64,000 bases of DNA. Origin: RBG-13-68-16 sp041494245 (lineage in GTDB: Bacteria; Acidobacteriota; Thermoanaerobaculia; Thermoanaerobaculales; Thermoanaerobaculaceae). The stretch is from assembly GCA_041494245.1 (NCBI GenBank), contig JBGQAK010000013.1:1-64000 (forward strand). Reading direction: 5' to 3'. Within the stretch, counting starts at the first letter, position 1; each line of letters begins with the position of its first letter. A program made the translations under genes and the position numbers. Below, piece by piece: positions 32,452-41,531 of the stretch. The notes under the pieces were generated by a model. That model was not told where the DNA came from. It did not search any database and saw nothing but the letters and a program-made list of their open reading frames with translations.

Positions 32452-32715
32452 ACAAGTACCACAGAAGGCGGCTTCGTCCACGATGACGATCCCCTCGGGG
32501 GTGCGATCGAAGACGTCCAGACACGGGTGCAGCGCTGCTGCGCTCGCGTCCGCCACGATGCCGGTCGCGAGCACGATACCGGTCGCCGCCCCGCGGCGGC
32601 CTGCCTGCCCCCGGTGGAGCCTTTGCCACCACCGAGAGCACCACCCCTTCACCTTATTCCAGCGGCTCTGCTTCTCCTCGACGTGCCGTTCGGCAGTTCC
32701 GAATTCGGAGGCCAT
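32452..32715 (-). pseudogene. Small hypothetical gene, 3' end cut by the transposable element
   Basis: ATG 32715 follows a very good Shine-Dalgarno (AGGAAGGAG), the main reason to think it real. The 88 codons outside the element encode a tryptophan- and arginine-rich basic segment, a short hydrophobic stretch (TGIVLATGIVADASAAAL) and a tail DVFDRTPEGIVIVDEAAFCG. The frame then runs into the element's terminal repeat. No family recognised. Confidence 0.4.
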
Positions 32716-32915
32716 CGCGGCTCCTTCCTCGGGATCTGGCTGGCGGCTGAGCCCCCGGGCGGTGCCGGGGTCTCGTCGTCCGGTCGTCCGTATTCAATGA
32801 GACGCATCGGCCAGCCAATCGGCTCGGTCGGGCGGAGGGGTGGCGAGTGGGCAGCGGTTACACGCGCGGGGGGATCGCTTGCCTGGAGGGTTGACGGCGG
32901 CTACGCTCGCACACC

Positions 32916-33821
32916 GTGAGGACCGAGCGGACCAACCGGAGGGAATTCCAGCTCTATCGCGTGGCGAGGGCGCTGGGCCGGGTGGCGCCGTTCTGGCTTC
33001 TGCAGGGCGTCGGCGCCGCGCTCGGAGTGGTGTTCTTTCTCCTCGCCTCCTCGCGCAGGAGGACGGTCCTGGCGAACCTTCGGCGGGTGCTCCCCGGGCG
33101 CTCCCGATGGTTCCGTGCGAAGGTCGCGCTGCGCTGCGCGGCCCACTTCGGGCGCATAACCTTCGACTTCATCAAGTGGGGCCAGGTCCCAGCCGAAACG
33201 CTGGACGCCATGGTCGCCTGCGAAGGGCTCGAGAACCTCAAGGAATCGCTTGGAAGAGACAAGGGCGTCTTCGTGCTGTCGGCGCACTTCGGCCACTGGG
33301 AGGTGGCGGCCGAGTGGCTCGCGGTGCACGGGTTCCCGCAGGCTCTCGTGTACCGGCCGCTCGAAAACCCGCTCATGGAGGCCGAGCTTGCGGAGGCCAG
33401 GACGCGCTTCGGGAACTCGCTTATCCCCAAAGCCGGGGCAACCCGGGAGATCATGAAGACTCTCAAGGCCGGTGGGATCGTCGACATGCTCCTCGACCAG
33501 AAGGCGGACCTCGAGCACAGCGTCATCGTGGACTTTCTCGGGGTTCCGACCCCGACGACGCCCTCCCTGGCCAGGTTCGTGCTGACGACGGGCGCCGCCG
33601 TGGTTCCACTCTTCTCCTACCCGAGGGGGACCGGGTACACGTTCATGATCGAGCCCCCCATCCTGGCCGAGGCGGGCGACACCGAGACCACCCTTACCCA
33701 GAAGTGCAACGACGCCCTCTCGGGGCCCATCCTCGAGCGGCCTGAGCTGTGGTTCTGGTTCCACGACCGCTGGACACCCAGGAGGCGCCGCAACACGGGG
33801 CTCGAGCACTACGCGGATTGA
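32916..33821 (+). CDS. LpxL/HtrB-like lysophospholipid (lipid A) acyltransferase
   Basis: 301 aa, starting at GTG 32916. A hydrophobic N-terminal helix (residues 24-46) anchors it to the inner membrane. The catalytic HxxxxE motif of late lipid A acyltransferases is His124-Glu129 (SAHFGHWE). LVYRPLENPL, GGIVDMLLDQ and the C-terminal WFWFHDRWTPRR are also family marks. It would transfer an acyl chain to lipid A or a related lipid, in keeping with lpxC further right. It overlaps the small membrane-protein gene on the other strand by 13 bp. Confidence 0.88.
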   Translation: MRTERTNRREFQLYRVARALGRVAPFWLLQGVGAALGVVFFLLASSRRRTVLANLRRVLPGRSRWFRAKVALRCAAHFGRITFDFIKWGQVPAETLDAMVACEGLENLKESLGRDKGVFVLSAHFGHWEVAAEWLAVHGFPQALVYRPLENPLMEAELAEARTRFGNSLIPKAGATREIMKTLKAGGIVDMLLDQKADLEHSVIVDFLGVPTPTTPSLARFVLTTGAAVVPLFSYPRGTGYTFMIEPPILAEAGDTETTLTQKCNDALSGPILERPELWFWFHDRWTPRRRRNTGLEHYAD

Positions 33822-34009
33822 CCGCGGCGCCGCCCCAGCGCCCCCAGCCCCAGGTAGATGGCCAGGCACACCAGAAAGTCCAGAAGCAAACCGAGGTCGA
33901 GCGTGAACGGCTCGTGCCACGCCCACGCAGGCATGTGGCGTGCGAGCAACAAAAAGTAGATCGCGTTGCCCGCGAGCACCGCCGCCAACGCGCGCAGCAC
34001 CTTCAACAC
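33809..34009 (-). CDS. Small two-helix membrane protein, unknown function
   Basis: 66 aa from GTG 34009, with hydrophobic segments at residues 6-24 and 38-58 and a basic C-terminus. It begins 9 bp after the acetate-transporter-like gene on the same strand, so the two probably form an operon. No family recognised. Confidence 0.55.
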   Translation of the reverse strand: MLKVLRALAAVLAGNAIYFLLLARHMPAWAWHEPFTLDLGLLLDFLVCLAIYLGLGALGRRRGQSA

Positions 34010-34018
34010 GGCCAGACC

Positions 34019-34918
34019 TCAGGCAAGCTGATCCTTCTTGAGGACCGCCTGTTCGTAGAAGTCGATCCCCTCCGCCGAGAGTCGCACGAGCGGGGGTCCG
34101 GCCGGTTCGCCCCCTGTCCGGGTGAGCACGAGGCCACCGAGCTCCGTGAGGTAGTCGAGCTCGGCGAGGAGGTTTCGTCCGCCGGTCTTCTCGCCGAGCG
34201 CCCTTTCCAACTCCCCAGCTGCCATCGGCCGGAACGCGTGTTGCTTCCAATGCTCGTACAGGAGGCCAAAGATCTCCTGTCTGAGGGAAGTGTCGAAGCC
34301 AGGTTTTCTCGGGGCGACGAACATCGGCCCTGCGATGGTGAAGAGCGCCCGACCGGCCACGGGATTGACGAGCAAGCCGAACGCGATCCACAGCGACAGC
34401 ACTCCCAGCCCGACGGTGAAGACCGCGATCGGGAGGTCGAACACGCGGGTGCCGGCGAAGGCGTTGGCTGCCTTGCAGGCGTACAGCAGGTCGATGTCCA
34501 GGAGGAACACGAACAGCAGCTTGCTGAAGAACCCGAAGCCGTAGGTGAGGACCAGAAAGATCACGAGCGATGCCACCTCGGTCGCCTGGATGATGACGTG
34601 ATCCGGCACGAAGCCCTGGGCCAGCGCTTGCAGCACCCACCAGTTCAGGGTCCAGTTGAACGCGAAGGCGGTGAACAGGGTACCCGCGTAGAGGTTCCGG
34701 TTGGCGAAGCTCATCAGGCCGGAAAGCAGCTGGCAGCCTGCGCCGAAGAGCAGGCAGAAGACCGCGGCGGTCCGCAGCCCCGCGGGGGTGAGTCGGAAGC
34801 CGAACGCGATCGGTGTCAACGCCGCGCAACCGATTGCGAGGCCGATCAGCCCCAGCGGGGTGGGCTCGGCGAACACCTCGTGCCGTCGCGTTGTTCCGAG
34901 ATCGAGCTTTCTGATCAT
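34019..34918 (-). CDS. GPR1/FUN34/YaaH (acetate transporter)-like protein with winged-helix C-terminus
   Basis: 299 aa from ATG 34918, which follows GGGAGGGAGG. Residues 18-205 contain about six transmembrane helices with the family-like entry motif EPTPLGLIGLAIG and AFAFNWTLNWWV. Residues 215-299 form a soluble domain (LRQEIFGLLYEHWKQH, AGELERAL, LDYLTELGGLVLTRTG, VRLSAEGIDFYE) with the helix-helix-helix-wing pattern of small winged-helix modules. SatP-type acetate channels normally end soon after the last helix, so the tail is unusual and may sense or regulate. Transport substrate unknown. Confidence 0.7.
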   Translation of the reverse strand: MIRKLDLGTTRRHEVFAEPTPLGLIGLAIGCAALTPIAFGFRLTPAGLRTAAVFCLLFGAGCQLLSGLMSFANRNLYAGTLFTAFAFNWTLNWWVLQALAQGFVPDHVIIQATEVASLVIFLVLTYGFGFFSKLLFVFLLDIDLLYACKAANAFAGTRVFDLPIAVFTVGLGVLSLWIAFGLLVNPVAGRALFTIAGPMFVAPRKPGFDTSLRQEIFGLLYEHWKQHAFRPMAAGELERALGEKTGGRNLLAELDYLTELGGLVLTRTGGEPAGPPLVRLSAEGIDFYEQAVLKKDQLA

Positions 34919-35156
34919 CCGTCCTCCCTCCCTCGTCACGGCCGCGGGTGGCGCAGCGACACCGGCCGCTGCGTCCAGTTCAGCGCCGATCCGGCGCCGG
35001 CCCAGAACCAACTCCCGAACAACTCAACCAGTGCAACGCTCCTGCAGACGGCCGCGCTGGCGCCAACCCGCCGAGTGTAGCCCCCTTCACGCCGGATGCT
35101 TCCTTGACCGCACCCTGCGGGCTGGTAGCCTGTGATCGAAGGGCGAACCGGGACCC

Positions 35157-36503
35157 ATGCACCCTCGTGCCGACGTGCGTCTCCCTGACACATCCGGCGT
35201 GGAGCTGCGCCCACCCTGGGTGAGGCACGTCCTCATCGGGCTCGGCGCGACCGCCGCTGTCACCGCGGCGTTTTGGTTGACGGACCTGGACCTGCGCGCT
35301 CAGGCGCTCGCGTACTCCCCGGTCGAGCCCCACTGGCCCCTCGGCCAGCTGCCGGCATGGGTGCTGGTCTACCACGTCGGAACGCTCCCCGGCCTCGCGC
35401 TCAGCGTGCTGGCCGCGGTGGGGCTCGGGCTCTCCTTCGTGCGCCCCGAGTTCGCGCGCTGGCGCTACCCCTGCTTCTTTCTGGCGCTCCTCCTCGCCCT
35501 CGGCCCGGGCCTGATGGTCAACGTGCTGGCGAAGGGTTTCGGAGGCCGGCCCAGGCCCGACCAGCTCATCCAGTTCGGCGGCCTGCTGGAGTTCCGCCAC
35601 CCCTTCCAGCCCGGCCTCCCCCACAAGGGGTACTCGTTCATGTGCGGGCACTGCTCCATGGGGTTCATGTTCATGGGGCTCTTCTTCCTGCTGCGCGGCT
35701 GGAAGCGGTGGGCCTGCCTGGTTGGCGGTTTCCTCTTCGGGGCGGTTCAAGGGGTCGGGCGGATAACCCAGGGGGCGCACTTCGCCTCCGACGCGCTCCT
35801 TTGCGCGACCGCGATGTTCACGCTGGCGGCCGCGCTCAGCCCGCTCGCGGTTCCGAGGCCGCGGACGGTCGCCGAGGTGCGTCACGCCTGGCGCATCGTC
35901 GCCGGCACGGGGATCCTGATCGTCTTGATGGTCGGGAGCTTCCTGTTCTCGATGCCGGTGCGCGAGGAGAACCTCCACGTCTGGCTCGAGAGCAGCCACT
36001 CCGGGCCGTCCCCCGACGAGGAGGTCGAAAGGTGGATCCCGCACCGGGGCGCCCCCGCGCCCGCCGAGGTACGGATCGTGGCGGAGGTCGGCGACATCGT
36101 GCTCGCGGTCGCGGACCAGGTCGAGCCGCTGCGGATCCGGTCCCTCGTCACCGGCTTTGCCTTCCCGGGATCGGGGAGCCGGATCGACGTCGAGGGGCTG
36201 GAGAAAGGGCGGGCCATCTCGTACCGCCAGAGGTTGTACGGCCTCTTCACGGAGAAGCACGGGACGTTCCGCGTGACCGTGCGCGGGGACGTCGCGGCGA
36301 AGTTGCGCCTCGTGACCCGGGACGGCGAGATCATCCTGGCCGGCGGCCTCGCCGGCCGGCCGCTCGCCGTGAGCGGGAGATTCCGGCTCTCGGACCCGCC
36401 CGGTGTGCTCAGGGCTGCCGGGGCGAACCGCTACACGCGCTCCGGGAACGGCCCTGCGCTCATGCTGGAGCTGGACGCGCAGAAGGTGCTCGTGCAACCC
36501 TGA
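35157..36503 (+). CDS. PAP2-family membrane phosphatase with C-terminal beta domain
   Basis: 448 aa. The three motifs of the PAP2 superfamily are present: KGFGGRPRP (126-134, KX6RP), CGHC (163-166, replacing PSGH; His165) and RITQGAHFASD (Arg202, His208, Asp212). Six helices fit a lipid-phosphate phosphatase acting at the periplasmic face, for instance on undecaprenyl pyrophosphate or a lipid A phosphate. After helix 7 (about 232-252) there is a soluble region of about 200 residues (GRFRLSDPPGVLR etc.), predominantly beta, not part of the usual 200-250-aa enzyme. Confidence 0.85.
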   Translation: MHPRADVRLPDTSGVELRPPWVRHVLIGLGATAAVTAAFWLTDLDLRAQALAYSPVEPHWPLGQLPAWVLVYHVGTLPGLALSVLAAVGLGLSFVRPEFARWRYPCFFLALLLALGPGLMVNVLAKGFGGRPRPDQLIQFGGLLEFRHPFQPGLPHKGYSFMCGHCSMGFMFMGLFFLLRGWKRWACLVGGFLFGAVQGVGRITQGAHFASDALLCATAMFTLAAALSPLAVPRPRTVAEVRHAWRIVAGTGILIVLMVGSFLFSMPVREENLHVWLESSHSGPSPDEEVERWIPHRGAPAPAEVRIVAEVGDIVLAVADQVEPLRIRSLVTGFAFPGSGSRIDVEGLEKGRAISYRQRLYGLFTEKHGTFRVTVRGDVAAKLRLVTRDGEIILAGGLAGRPLAVSGRFRLSDPPGVLRAAGANRYTRSGNGPALMLELDAQKVLVQP

Positions 36504-37230
36504 TGCAGCGCTGCAAAACTGCGGCCCCGTCTTCCCTTATCACTGCGTGGCTTTGTTTTGCCGATACCGCGGGTGGCTTAGCGTGCGCCCTTACGTCTCC
36601 CCAGCCGCTGCGGCCGCGCACTCCTCCGCCCGCGACCACGCATGGCGGGCCCGCCGCGAGGCTCCTCGGTGTTCGCTCGTCGCCACAAGGCAAAGCTCCT
36701 CGCGCCCCCGAAACCTCACGCCGGATCCCGCCGCGTGGTGCCCGCGGGCTCCGGAGAGATCGGCCACCCGCGGCACCGGCGATTGAAGCCCCCCACCCTT
36801 GGGCTAGAGGCATCAAAGCTGGGAGCGGAAATGCTCGGGTGATAGGGGCGCTCAAGCAGGCCGGTGGCAGAGCGGGGGGGTGGGGGTGAGTCCGCCCCGC
36901 GGGCGATAGGAGTCATTCCGCCGGAGCGTGCGGGAACCGAGCGGCCAGACCGGCGGGTGGAGACGCTGGCCGAGCACGAGCGCTCGGCGCGAGGGCGAGG
37001 AACAGCGAGGGTCCGCACGCCGGTCTGTGCCAGCTCGGTCGCACGCGCAGGCGCGTCGGAGGGCTGCGCTCGATGCGCAGCCCGAGCGACCGCTCCCAGC
37101 CCGCGGGGCTAACAAAGAGCCACGAAGTGGCAAGAGAGAAAAGTGGGCCACCCGCGGCACCGGCAAATCAAGGCCGCCACGCGGTGGCAGAGAAGACCAA
37201 GTCGCGAACCCGCGAGGGAAAAGGAAGGCG
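36504..37230. repeat. Dispersed intergenic repeat, copy A
   Basis: 727 bp between the converging ends of the PAP2 and M14 genes, with no supported gene. It starts near ACTGCGTGGCTTTGTTTTGCC (about 36543) and ends near GCCACGAAGTGGCAAG (37119-37134), an inverted relation of the ends. Inside are the 18-mer GCCACCCGCGGCACCGGC at 36763 and 37147, small hairpins GCCAC-N3-GTGGC at 37119 and 37176, and a 9-bp-stem hairpin at 37061-37083. Nearly the whole block recurs inverted at 44.9 kb and in shortened form at 50.6 kb. Confidence 0.8.
37061..37083. repeat. Conserved hairpin inside repeat copy A
   Basis: GGGCTGCGC-TCGAT-GCGCAGCCC, a perfect 9-bp stem with 5-nt loop. It is identical in copy C (50974-50996). 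In copy B (44974-44996) one pair changes to a G-U wobble when read in the copy-A direction. Confidence 0.75.
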
Positions 37231-40230
37231 CTACTTCTTCGGGGGCCATCCGAGACCCAGATGGTCGTAGTTGAAGATCGCGTTGGTGACGAGCGCGTAT
37301 GACCCCTGCGTGTTGACCCGCCACATCGGGTTGTTGGCGAAGAGCAGGATGTGGCCCTCGCCGAGGGGCGAGTCGATCACGACCGGCTTGCCGGCGATCT
37401 CCTCGGCCCCCTCCAGCATCCCCGAGAGCAGGATCCTGTCCGCCTCCTTGGGAAAGGCGAGCACCACCCGTGGGCGATCCTCGACCCTCGGCAGGAAGGG
37501 CTCGTAGAAGATCTTCATGTCCTCGGGGAGCTGGAACCCCTCCTCGCCCGGGGCCGGCTTCGGGCGCTCGGGCGTGGGAACGAAGGGCCGTCCCTGCGGC
37601 ACGTCGGGGTCGTCCTTGCCGCCCCGGCCGCTCGGGCGCCCCGCGTCGCGGTCGGGACGGTCGAACACCCCGACCTTGAACACCGGCGCGCCGTCGAAGT
37701 AGACGGGGAGCGTCTCGTCGTAACCGAGCGCCACGGGGCTGGCTCGGTCCACGAAGCTCGCCCTGAGCACCGAGCCCGTGGCCTTCAGCTTGGGCGTCTC
37801 GACCACCTTGACCCAGCGCGCGAGCCCATACTCGATGGCCCACACGGCCGTGTCCTGCACCGTAATCAGAAGGCCGCCCTCCTCGACGAACCGCCTGAGG
37901 TTCGCGAGGCCCGTCATGCCGAGGCCCGAACGCATGTCGTCCGTCTCGTCCACCCCCAGGTTCGGGGTGAGAGGCGTCTTCTTCCAGGGGAGCGGGGGGC
38001 CGGGCGGCATGCCGTTGACGATGTCCTGGGCGGTGCTGCGCCCCACCGGCGGGAAGACGATCACGTCGAGCGATGACCGGAGGTCCGCCACCTGCGCCAC
38101 CTTCTGGGTGGAGATGTAGGTGTACGGCAGCTTGAGCTCCTCGAAGGCGAGGCGGAACCACCCCTCGTCCTGGGTCGAGAGCCAGGTATGCAGGATGGCC
38201 ACCCTCGGCAGCGCCAGCTCGTGGGTCTTCACGGCGGGCACGGCGTCGAGGACTTTTGGCTTGAGGTCGAGGACGGCCAGCGCCTCGCCGACCGACGCAC
38301 GGTTGGTGTCGTCCAGCGGCACGATCACGGTTCCGGCGGCGAGGGTCCTGGCCCCCTTGACCTCCTCCTCGGCGACCAGCATGCGCGATCGGGGCAGCGC
38401 GGTCCGCAGCCTGGCGACGTCGGTATCGGCGGTGTTCTCGATCGCGAGCGCCGCTCCCTTGAGCTGCGCGGGCTTGGCCGCCGGACCCTCCCAGAAGTGC
38501 ATCGGAACGGAGAGCACCTCCTGGTTGACGATACGCTTGAACTCCAGGTTCCTGGTGTAGCCGAGCGTCCAACCGGTGTCGTCGTACACGCGCTCCTCGC
38601 CGCGCACGAACTGGGTGTCGAGCAGGGTGTCGGCCAGGCGCGAGGTCGGCTGGTCCATGCGGACGATGAAGCTGCCTGCGGCGAAGCTGACCGTGTCGTC
38701 CTTCGGCTCGCCCTTCTTCTCCGGCTTGGTGTCACCCTTGGGTTTCTCGTCCTTTTCGCCCTGTTTTGCCGTAACGGGGGGCCACCCCGGCTTGACGGCA
38801 AACGGCTGGTCGGCGACGGACACCTCGATGCCGTGGGCGCGCAACAGGGTCATGAGGTCGCGGAGCTGGCCGTGCCGTTTCTGCCCGGCGTCGAAGACAT
38901 AGGCCGCCGGCCCCTCGGTGCGCGCCTTGGCCACCGAGCGCTTGCCGAGGGTCCAGTACTGCTCGAGGAAGTGGGTGCGGTGGGCCGCCACGTCCATGAG
39001 GGCGAGCAGCACGCCGCTCTGCTGGTAATTGACGTTGTTGCGCAGCGACCACCGCACGGTCGGCAGCGGCGGGTTGGGGCGGAACCAGGCGCGGTCGCTC
39101 CACCGGCGCACGACGCGCTCCTCGGTGGACGGCACGAGATTCCCGAACGTCTCATAGAAGCGCCCGATGGCGTTGTGGCCCAGCCCCACCCAGAACATGT
39201 AGTTGGGCGCCCAGCCGTCGTAGAAGCCGTGCGTCCACACGCCGGGGAGCCCCCTCCTCGTGAGCTCCTGCACCTCGAGGTCGGCCATGCGCGTGAACTC
39301 GGCGACAACGAGGGGATCGAGCCAGGCGTTGTAGGGGCCGGTACCGGTGGAGATGTACAGGAACGGGATGGACTCGTGCAGGTCGTGCACCACCTGCGGG
39401 TGCCAGGCAAGGCAAGCCTGCAGGACGTTGCGGGTCATCGCGAGGCCGAGCCCGATGGCGTCGCGGTTGTCGTCGTGGGCGACGTAGTGCCCCCAGTAAA
39501 CCAGGGGGGGCAGACCGGCGGAGGGGTTGGCCTGCTGCCAGCGCACGATGTCCACCATGCGGTCGCGGCCGTCCACCTCGAGCACCGGCGTGATGAGCGT
39601 GATGACGTTGCCGCGGATGGCGGCGAACATCGGCGTCTCGTCCACCGCCAGCCGGTAGGCGAGCTCCATGAGCATCTCGGGGCTGCCGGTCTCAGGCGAG
39701 TGCATCGCGCCGGTGAGGTAGTAGACGGGCTTCCCCTCGGCGATCAGCCGCCGCGCCTCCTCCTCGGAGGTCGCACGCGGGTCGGAGAGCTTGCGGTTGA
39801 TCTCCCGGTACCGCTCGAGCGCCACGATCGTCGCCTCGTCGGCGATGGCGACCGCGATCATCTCGCGGCCCTCCTCGGTTGTCCCAATTGTGAAAACCTT
39901 CACACGTGGCGACGCGGCCGCCAGGGAGCGCATGTAGGCATGTACCGGCTCCGCGTAGGTGAGGTGGTCGGGGGCGCCCGCGATATACCCGAGGAACTTC
40001 TTCGGCGTCGGCACGGTGGCGGAGGCGGGCAGGTGGTCCACCAGGTCGGTGGTGAACTGCGGGCTCGTGGTCGCCTCGCGGATCAGCCGCGAGTACTCGG
40101 CGTCCCACTCGGGGTGCTTGTCGATCGGCTCGAGTGCGGCCGCGACGGGGGCGGACGGCTGCGGCGGCTCGGCCGCGAGCATGACGGAGGCAAGCAGCAT
40201 CGGCACCAGGACGAAGGCTCTCGTGGTCAT
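37231..40230 (-). CDS. Secreted M14-family zinc carboxypeptidase
   Basis: 999 aa with a signal peptide (residues 1-20). The M14 metal site is visible in TGAMHSPETGSPEM (HxxE) near residue 178, DGRDRM, and the later HDLHESIPF histidine. Residues 60-400 form the carboxypeptidase domain. The remaining 600 residues include a lysine-rich linker (KGDTKPEKKGEPKDD) and a C-terminal glutamine-amidotransferase-like region (ILHTWLSTQDEGWFR, EEGGLLITVQDT), an arrangement known in large exported M14 peptidases. It ends LGWPPKK at the edge of repeat copy A. It likely degrades peptides outside the cytoplasm; its genes to either side give no pathway clue. Confidence 0.87.
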   Translation of the reverse strand: MTTRAFVLVPMLLASVMLAAEPPQPSAPVAAALEPIDKHPEWDAEYSRLIREATTSPQFTTDLVDHLPASATVPTPKKFLGYIAGAPDHLTYAEPVHAYMRSLAAASPRVKVFTIGTTEEGREMIAVAIADEATIVALERYREINRKLSDPRATSEEEARRLIAEGKPVYYLTGAMHSPETGSPEMLMELAYRLAVDETPMFAAIRGNVITLITPVLEVDGRDRMVDIVRWQQANPSAGLPPLVYWGHYVAHDDNRDAIGLGLAMTRNVLQACLAWHPQVVHDLHESIPFLYISTGTGPYNAWLDPLVVAEFTRMADLEVQELTRRGLPGVWTHGFYDGWAPNYMFWVGLGHNAIGRFYETFGNLVPSTEERVVRRWSDRAWFRPNPPLPTVRWSLRNNVNYQQSGVLLALMDVAAHRTHFLEQYWTLGKRSVAKARTEGPAAYVFDAGQKRHGQLRDLMTLLRAHGIEVSVADQPFAVKPGWPPVTAKQGEKDEKPKGDTKPEKKGEPKDDTVSFAAGSFIVRMDQPTSRLADTLLDTQFVRGEERVYDDTGWTLGYTRNLEFKRIVNQEVLSVPMHFWEGPAAKPAQLKGAALAIENTADTDVARLRTALPRSRMLVAEEEVKGARTLAAGTVIVPLDDTNRASVGEALAVLDLKPKVLDAVPAVKTHELALPRVAILHTWLSTQDEGWFRLAFEELKLPYTYISTQKVAQVADLRSSLDVIVFPPVGRSTAQDIVNGMPPGPPLPWKKTPLTPNLGVDETDDMRSGLGMTGLANLRRFVEEGGLLITVQDTAVWAIEYGLARWVKVVETPKLKATGSVLRASFVDRASPVALGYDETLPVYFDGAPVFKVGVFDRPDRDAGRPSGRGGKDDPDVPQGRPFVPTPERPKPAPGEEGFQLPEDMKIFYEPFLPRVEDRPRVVLAFPKEADRILLSGMLEGAEEIAGKPVVIDSPLGEGHILLFANNPMWRVNTQGSYALVTNAIFNYDHLGLGWPPKK

Positions 40231-40357
40231 GGGAGCAGACGTTAGCCGCCCCGGAGCCTGGTTTCAAGGCGGCGTTCCGCCCTCGAGGGCATCGCGGCGA
40301 GCGAGCCCCGCCGCAGGCGACGGTGCGCTCGTGCCGGCCGCATAGACGCGGCTGGTC

Positions 40358-41359
40358 TCAGGATCCGGCGTCGGTGTCCGGAGAGGGAGGGGCCGCGAGA
40401 ACCGCGCGCTGGAGCCTCACGGTGAGCTCGCCGATGTGCTGCACGCGCCCCGAGAGCGCCACCGGCAGGCCGGTGCCGGCCTCCAGGTGGAGCGTGAGGG
40501 CGCCTCTCATGCCGAGGAAGCCAAGGTCCACGTCCTCGCTGGACCCGGTGGTCCCAAGCACCCTGGCAGTCGCCCGCACGGGCCGCACCAGCACGTCGCC
40601 CTCCCTGCGGCGGCGCCCGCCCGGCCAGCTCTCCTCGAAGCTCGCACGGGCGTAGGTCAGGCCCCCCGACACGAAGGTTATCTCGACGAAGTGGTCGTCG
40701 GCCAGCATGACCAGCCGCAGGCCGCTGCCCCGGCGGTCCAGTCGCGCCGCGGTGACCAGGTAGAGCAGCGCGTAGGAGTCGGTGACCGGCGTGCCCTGCG
40801 CCGCCCTCACCAACGGTGCGACCAGGTACTGCCTGCGGTCGCTCCAGCTCTCGAACCCGAGGGCGTTCTCGCGGTCGTTGGCGGGGGAGGACCGCCAGGT
40901 GTAGAGTCCCTCCTCGGTGTAGCGGAGAAACTTGTGGTAGGCGCTGTGGCCGAGCAAAAGCTTCTCGCCGCCCAGCGCCGCACCCGTTGCTGGGTCGATC
41001 CACATCGTCACCGTCTCATCGCGGCCGAACGGGAGATCGGTCTTCGAGGTGATGGTCACGATGTCCGTCTCGGGGAGGGGGACGGGGGTCCCCGCGAGGG
41101 GCTGCCTCGCGGCCGATGCGAGCGTGGTGACCGGCGCCCGCTCGGCGCGGATCGAGGTGCTCGCCCCCAGGAGGAACTTGTGCGCCGAGTACGCCAGCTC
41201 GACCCACGGCACTGTGCCGAAACCCGGCTCGTGCGAGGGCTTCACGACACTGCCCGGCTGGGGCACGGCCGTAACGTCGTGGGCCCGCAGGCTGCCGACG
41301 AGCAGGGCGATGGTGGCCAGCAGCAGTGCCCGGCGTGTCTGCCGGCTGCGTCCCCACAT
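40358..41359 (-). CDS. Exported protein of unknown function
   Basis: 333 aa from ATG 41359; this start places a clean signal peptide at residues 1-31 (RRALLLATIALLVGS). An upstream ATG (41401) would add 14 residues but lacks a ribosome site. The mature part is beta-rich with TDIVTITSKTDLPFGRDETVTMWIDPATGAAL, suggesting a lipid- or ligand-binding beta fold like the LolA/outer-membrane-lipoprotein group, but no motif proves it. Confidence 0.6.
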   Translation of the reverse strand: MWGRSRQTRRALLLATIALLVGSLRAHDVTAVPQPGSVVKPSHEPGFGTVPWVELAYSAHKFLLGASTSIRAERAPVTTLASAARQPLAGTPVPLPETDIVTITSKTDLPFGRDETVTMWIDPATGAALGGEKLLLGHSAYHKFLRYTEEGLYTWRSSPANDRENALGFESWSDRRQYLVAPLVRAAQGTPVTDSYALLYLVTAARLDRRGSGLRLVMLADDHFVEITFVSGGLTYARASFEESWPGGRRRREGDVLVRPVRATARVLGTTGSSEDVDLGFLGMRGALTLHLEAGTGLPVALSGRVQHIGELTVRLQRAVLAAPPSPDTDAGS

Positions 41360-41531
41360 GCGGGTGGTTCCCTTCACGTGCGCCACCGTGACCCGGCTCA
41401 TGGTAACAGGTCGCCCGACCTGCGGCCGGCGGACCGTTCTGCGGGACTCGTGTCCCGCGCCCCGCTATCATCCGCCGGTGGGGACTGCGGGGCTGGGCCC
41501 GCGATTTCCGGTGAAGCAGGGAGGGAACCCG

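Noticed and set aside
36763..37188. CRISPR-like reading of the recurring GCCACCCGCGGCACCGGC and GCCAC-N3-GTGGC units.
   Set aside because: Units are irregularly spaced, occur in both orientations in separate gaps, and no cas gene is present.
36504..37230. Several overlapping ORFs of 60-130 codons in the 36.5-kb gap, and similar ones in the 44.9- and 50.6-kb gaps.
   Set aside because: They overlap in several frames on both strands, encode Arg/Ala/Gly-rich text, and the frames are not kept between the repeat copies.
37109..38572. Long minus-strand frame of 487 codons overlapping the M14 peptidase gene.
   Set aside because: It is a shifted frame of the peptidase gene on the same strand; its translation has no domain, while the other frame has a signal peptide and the M14 zinc site.
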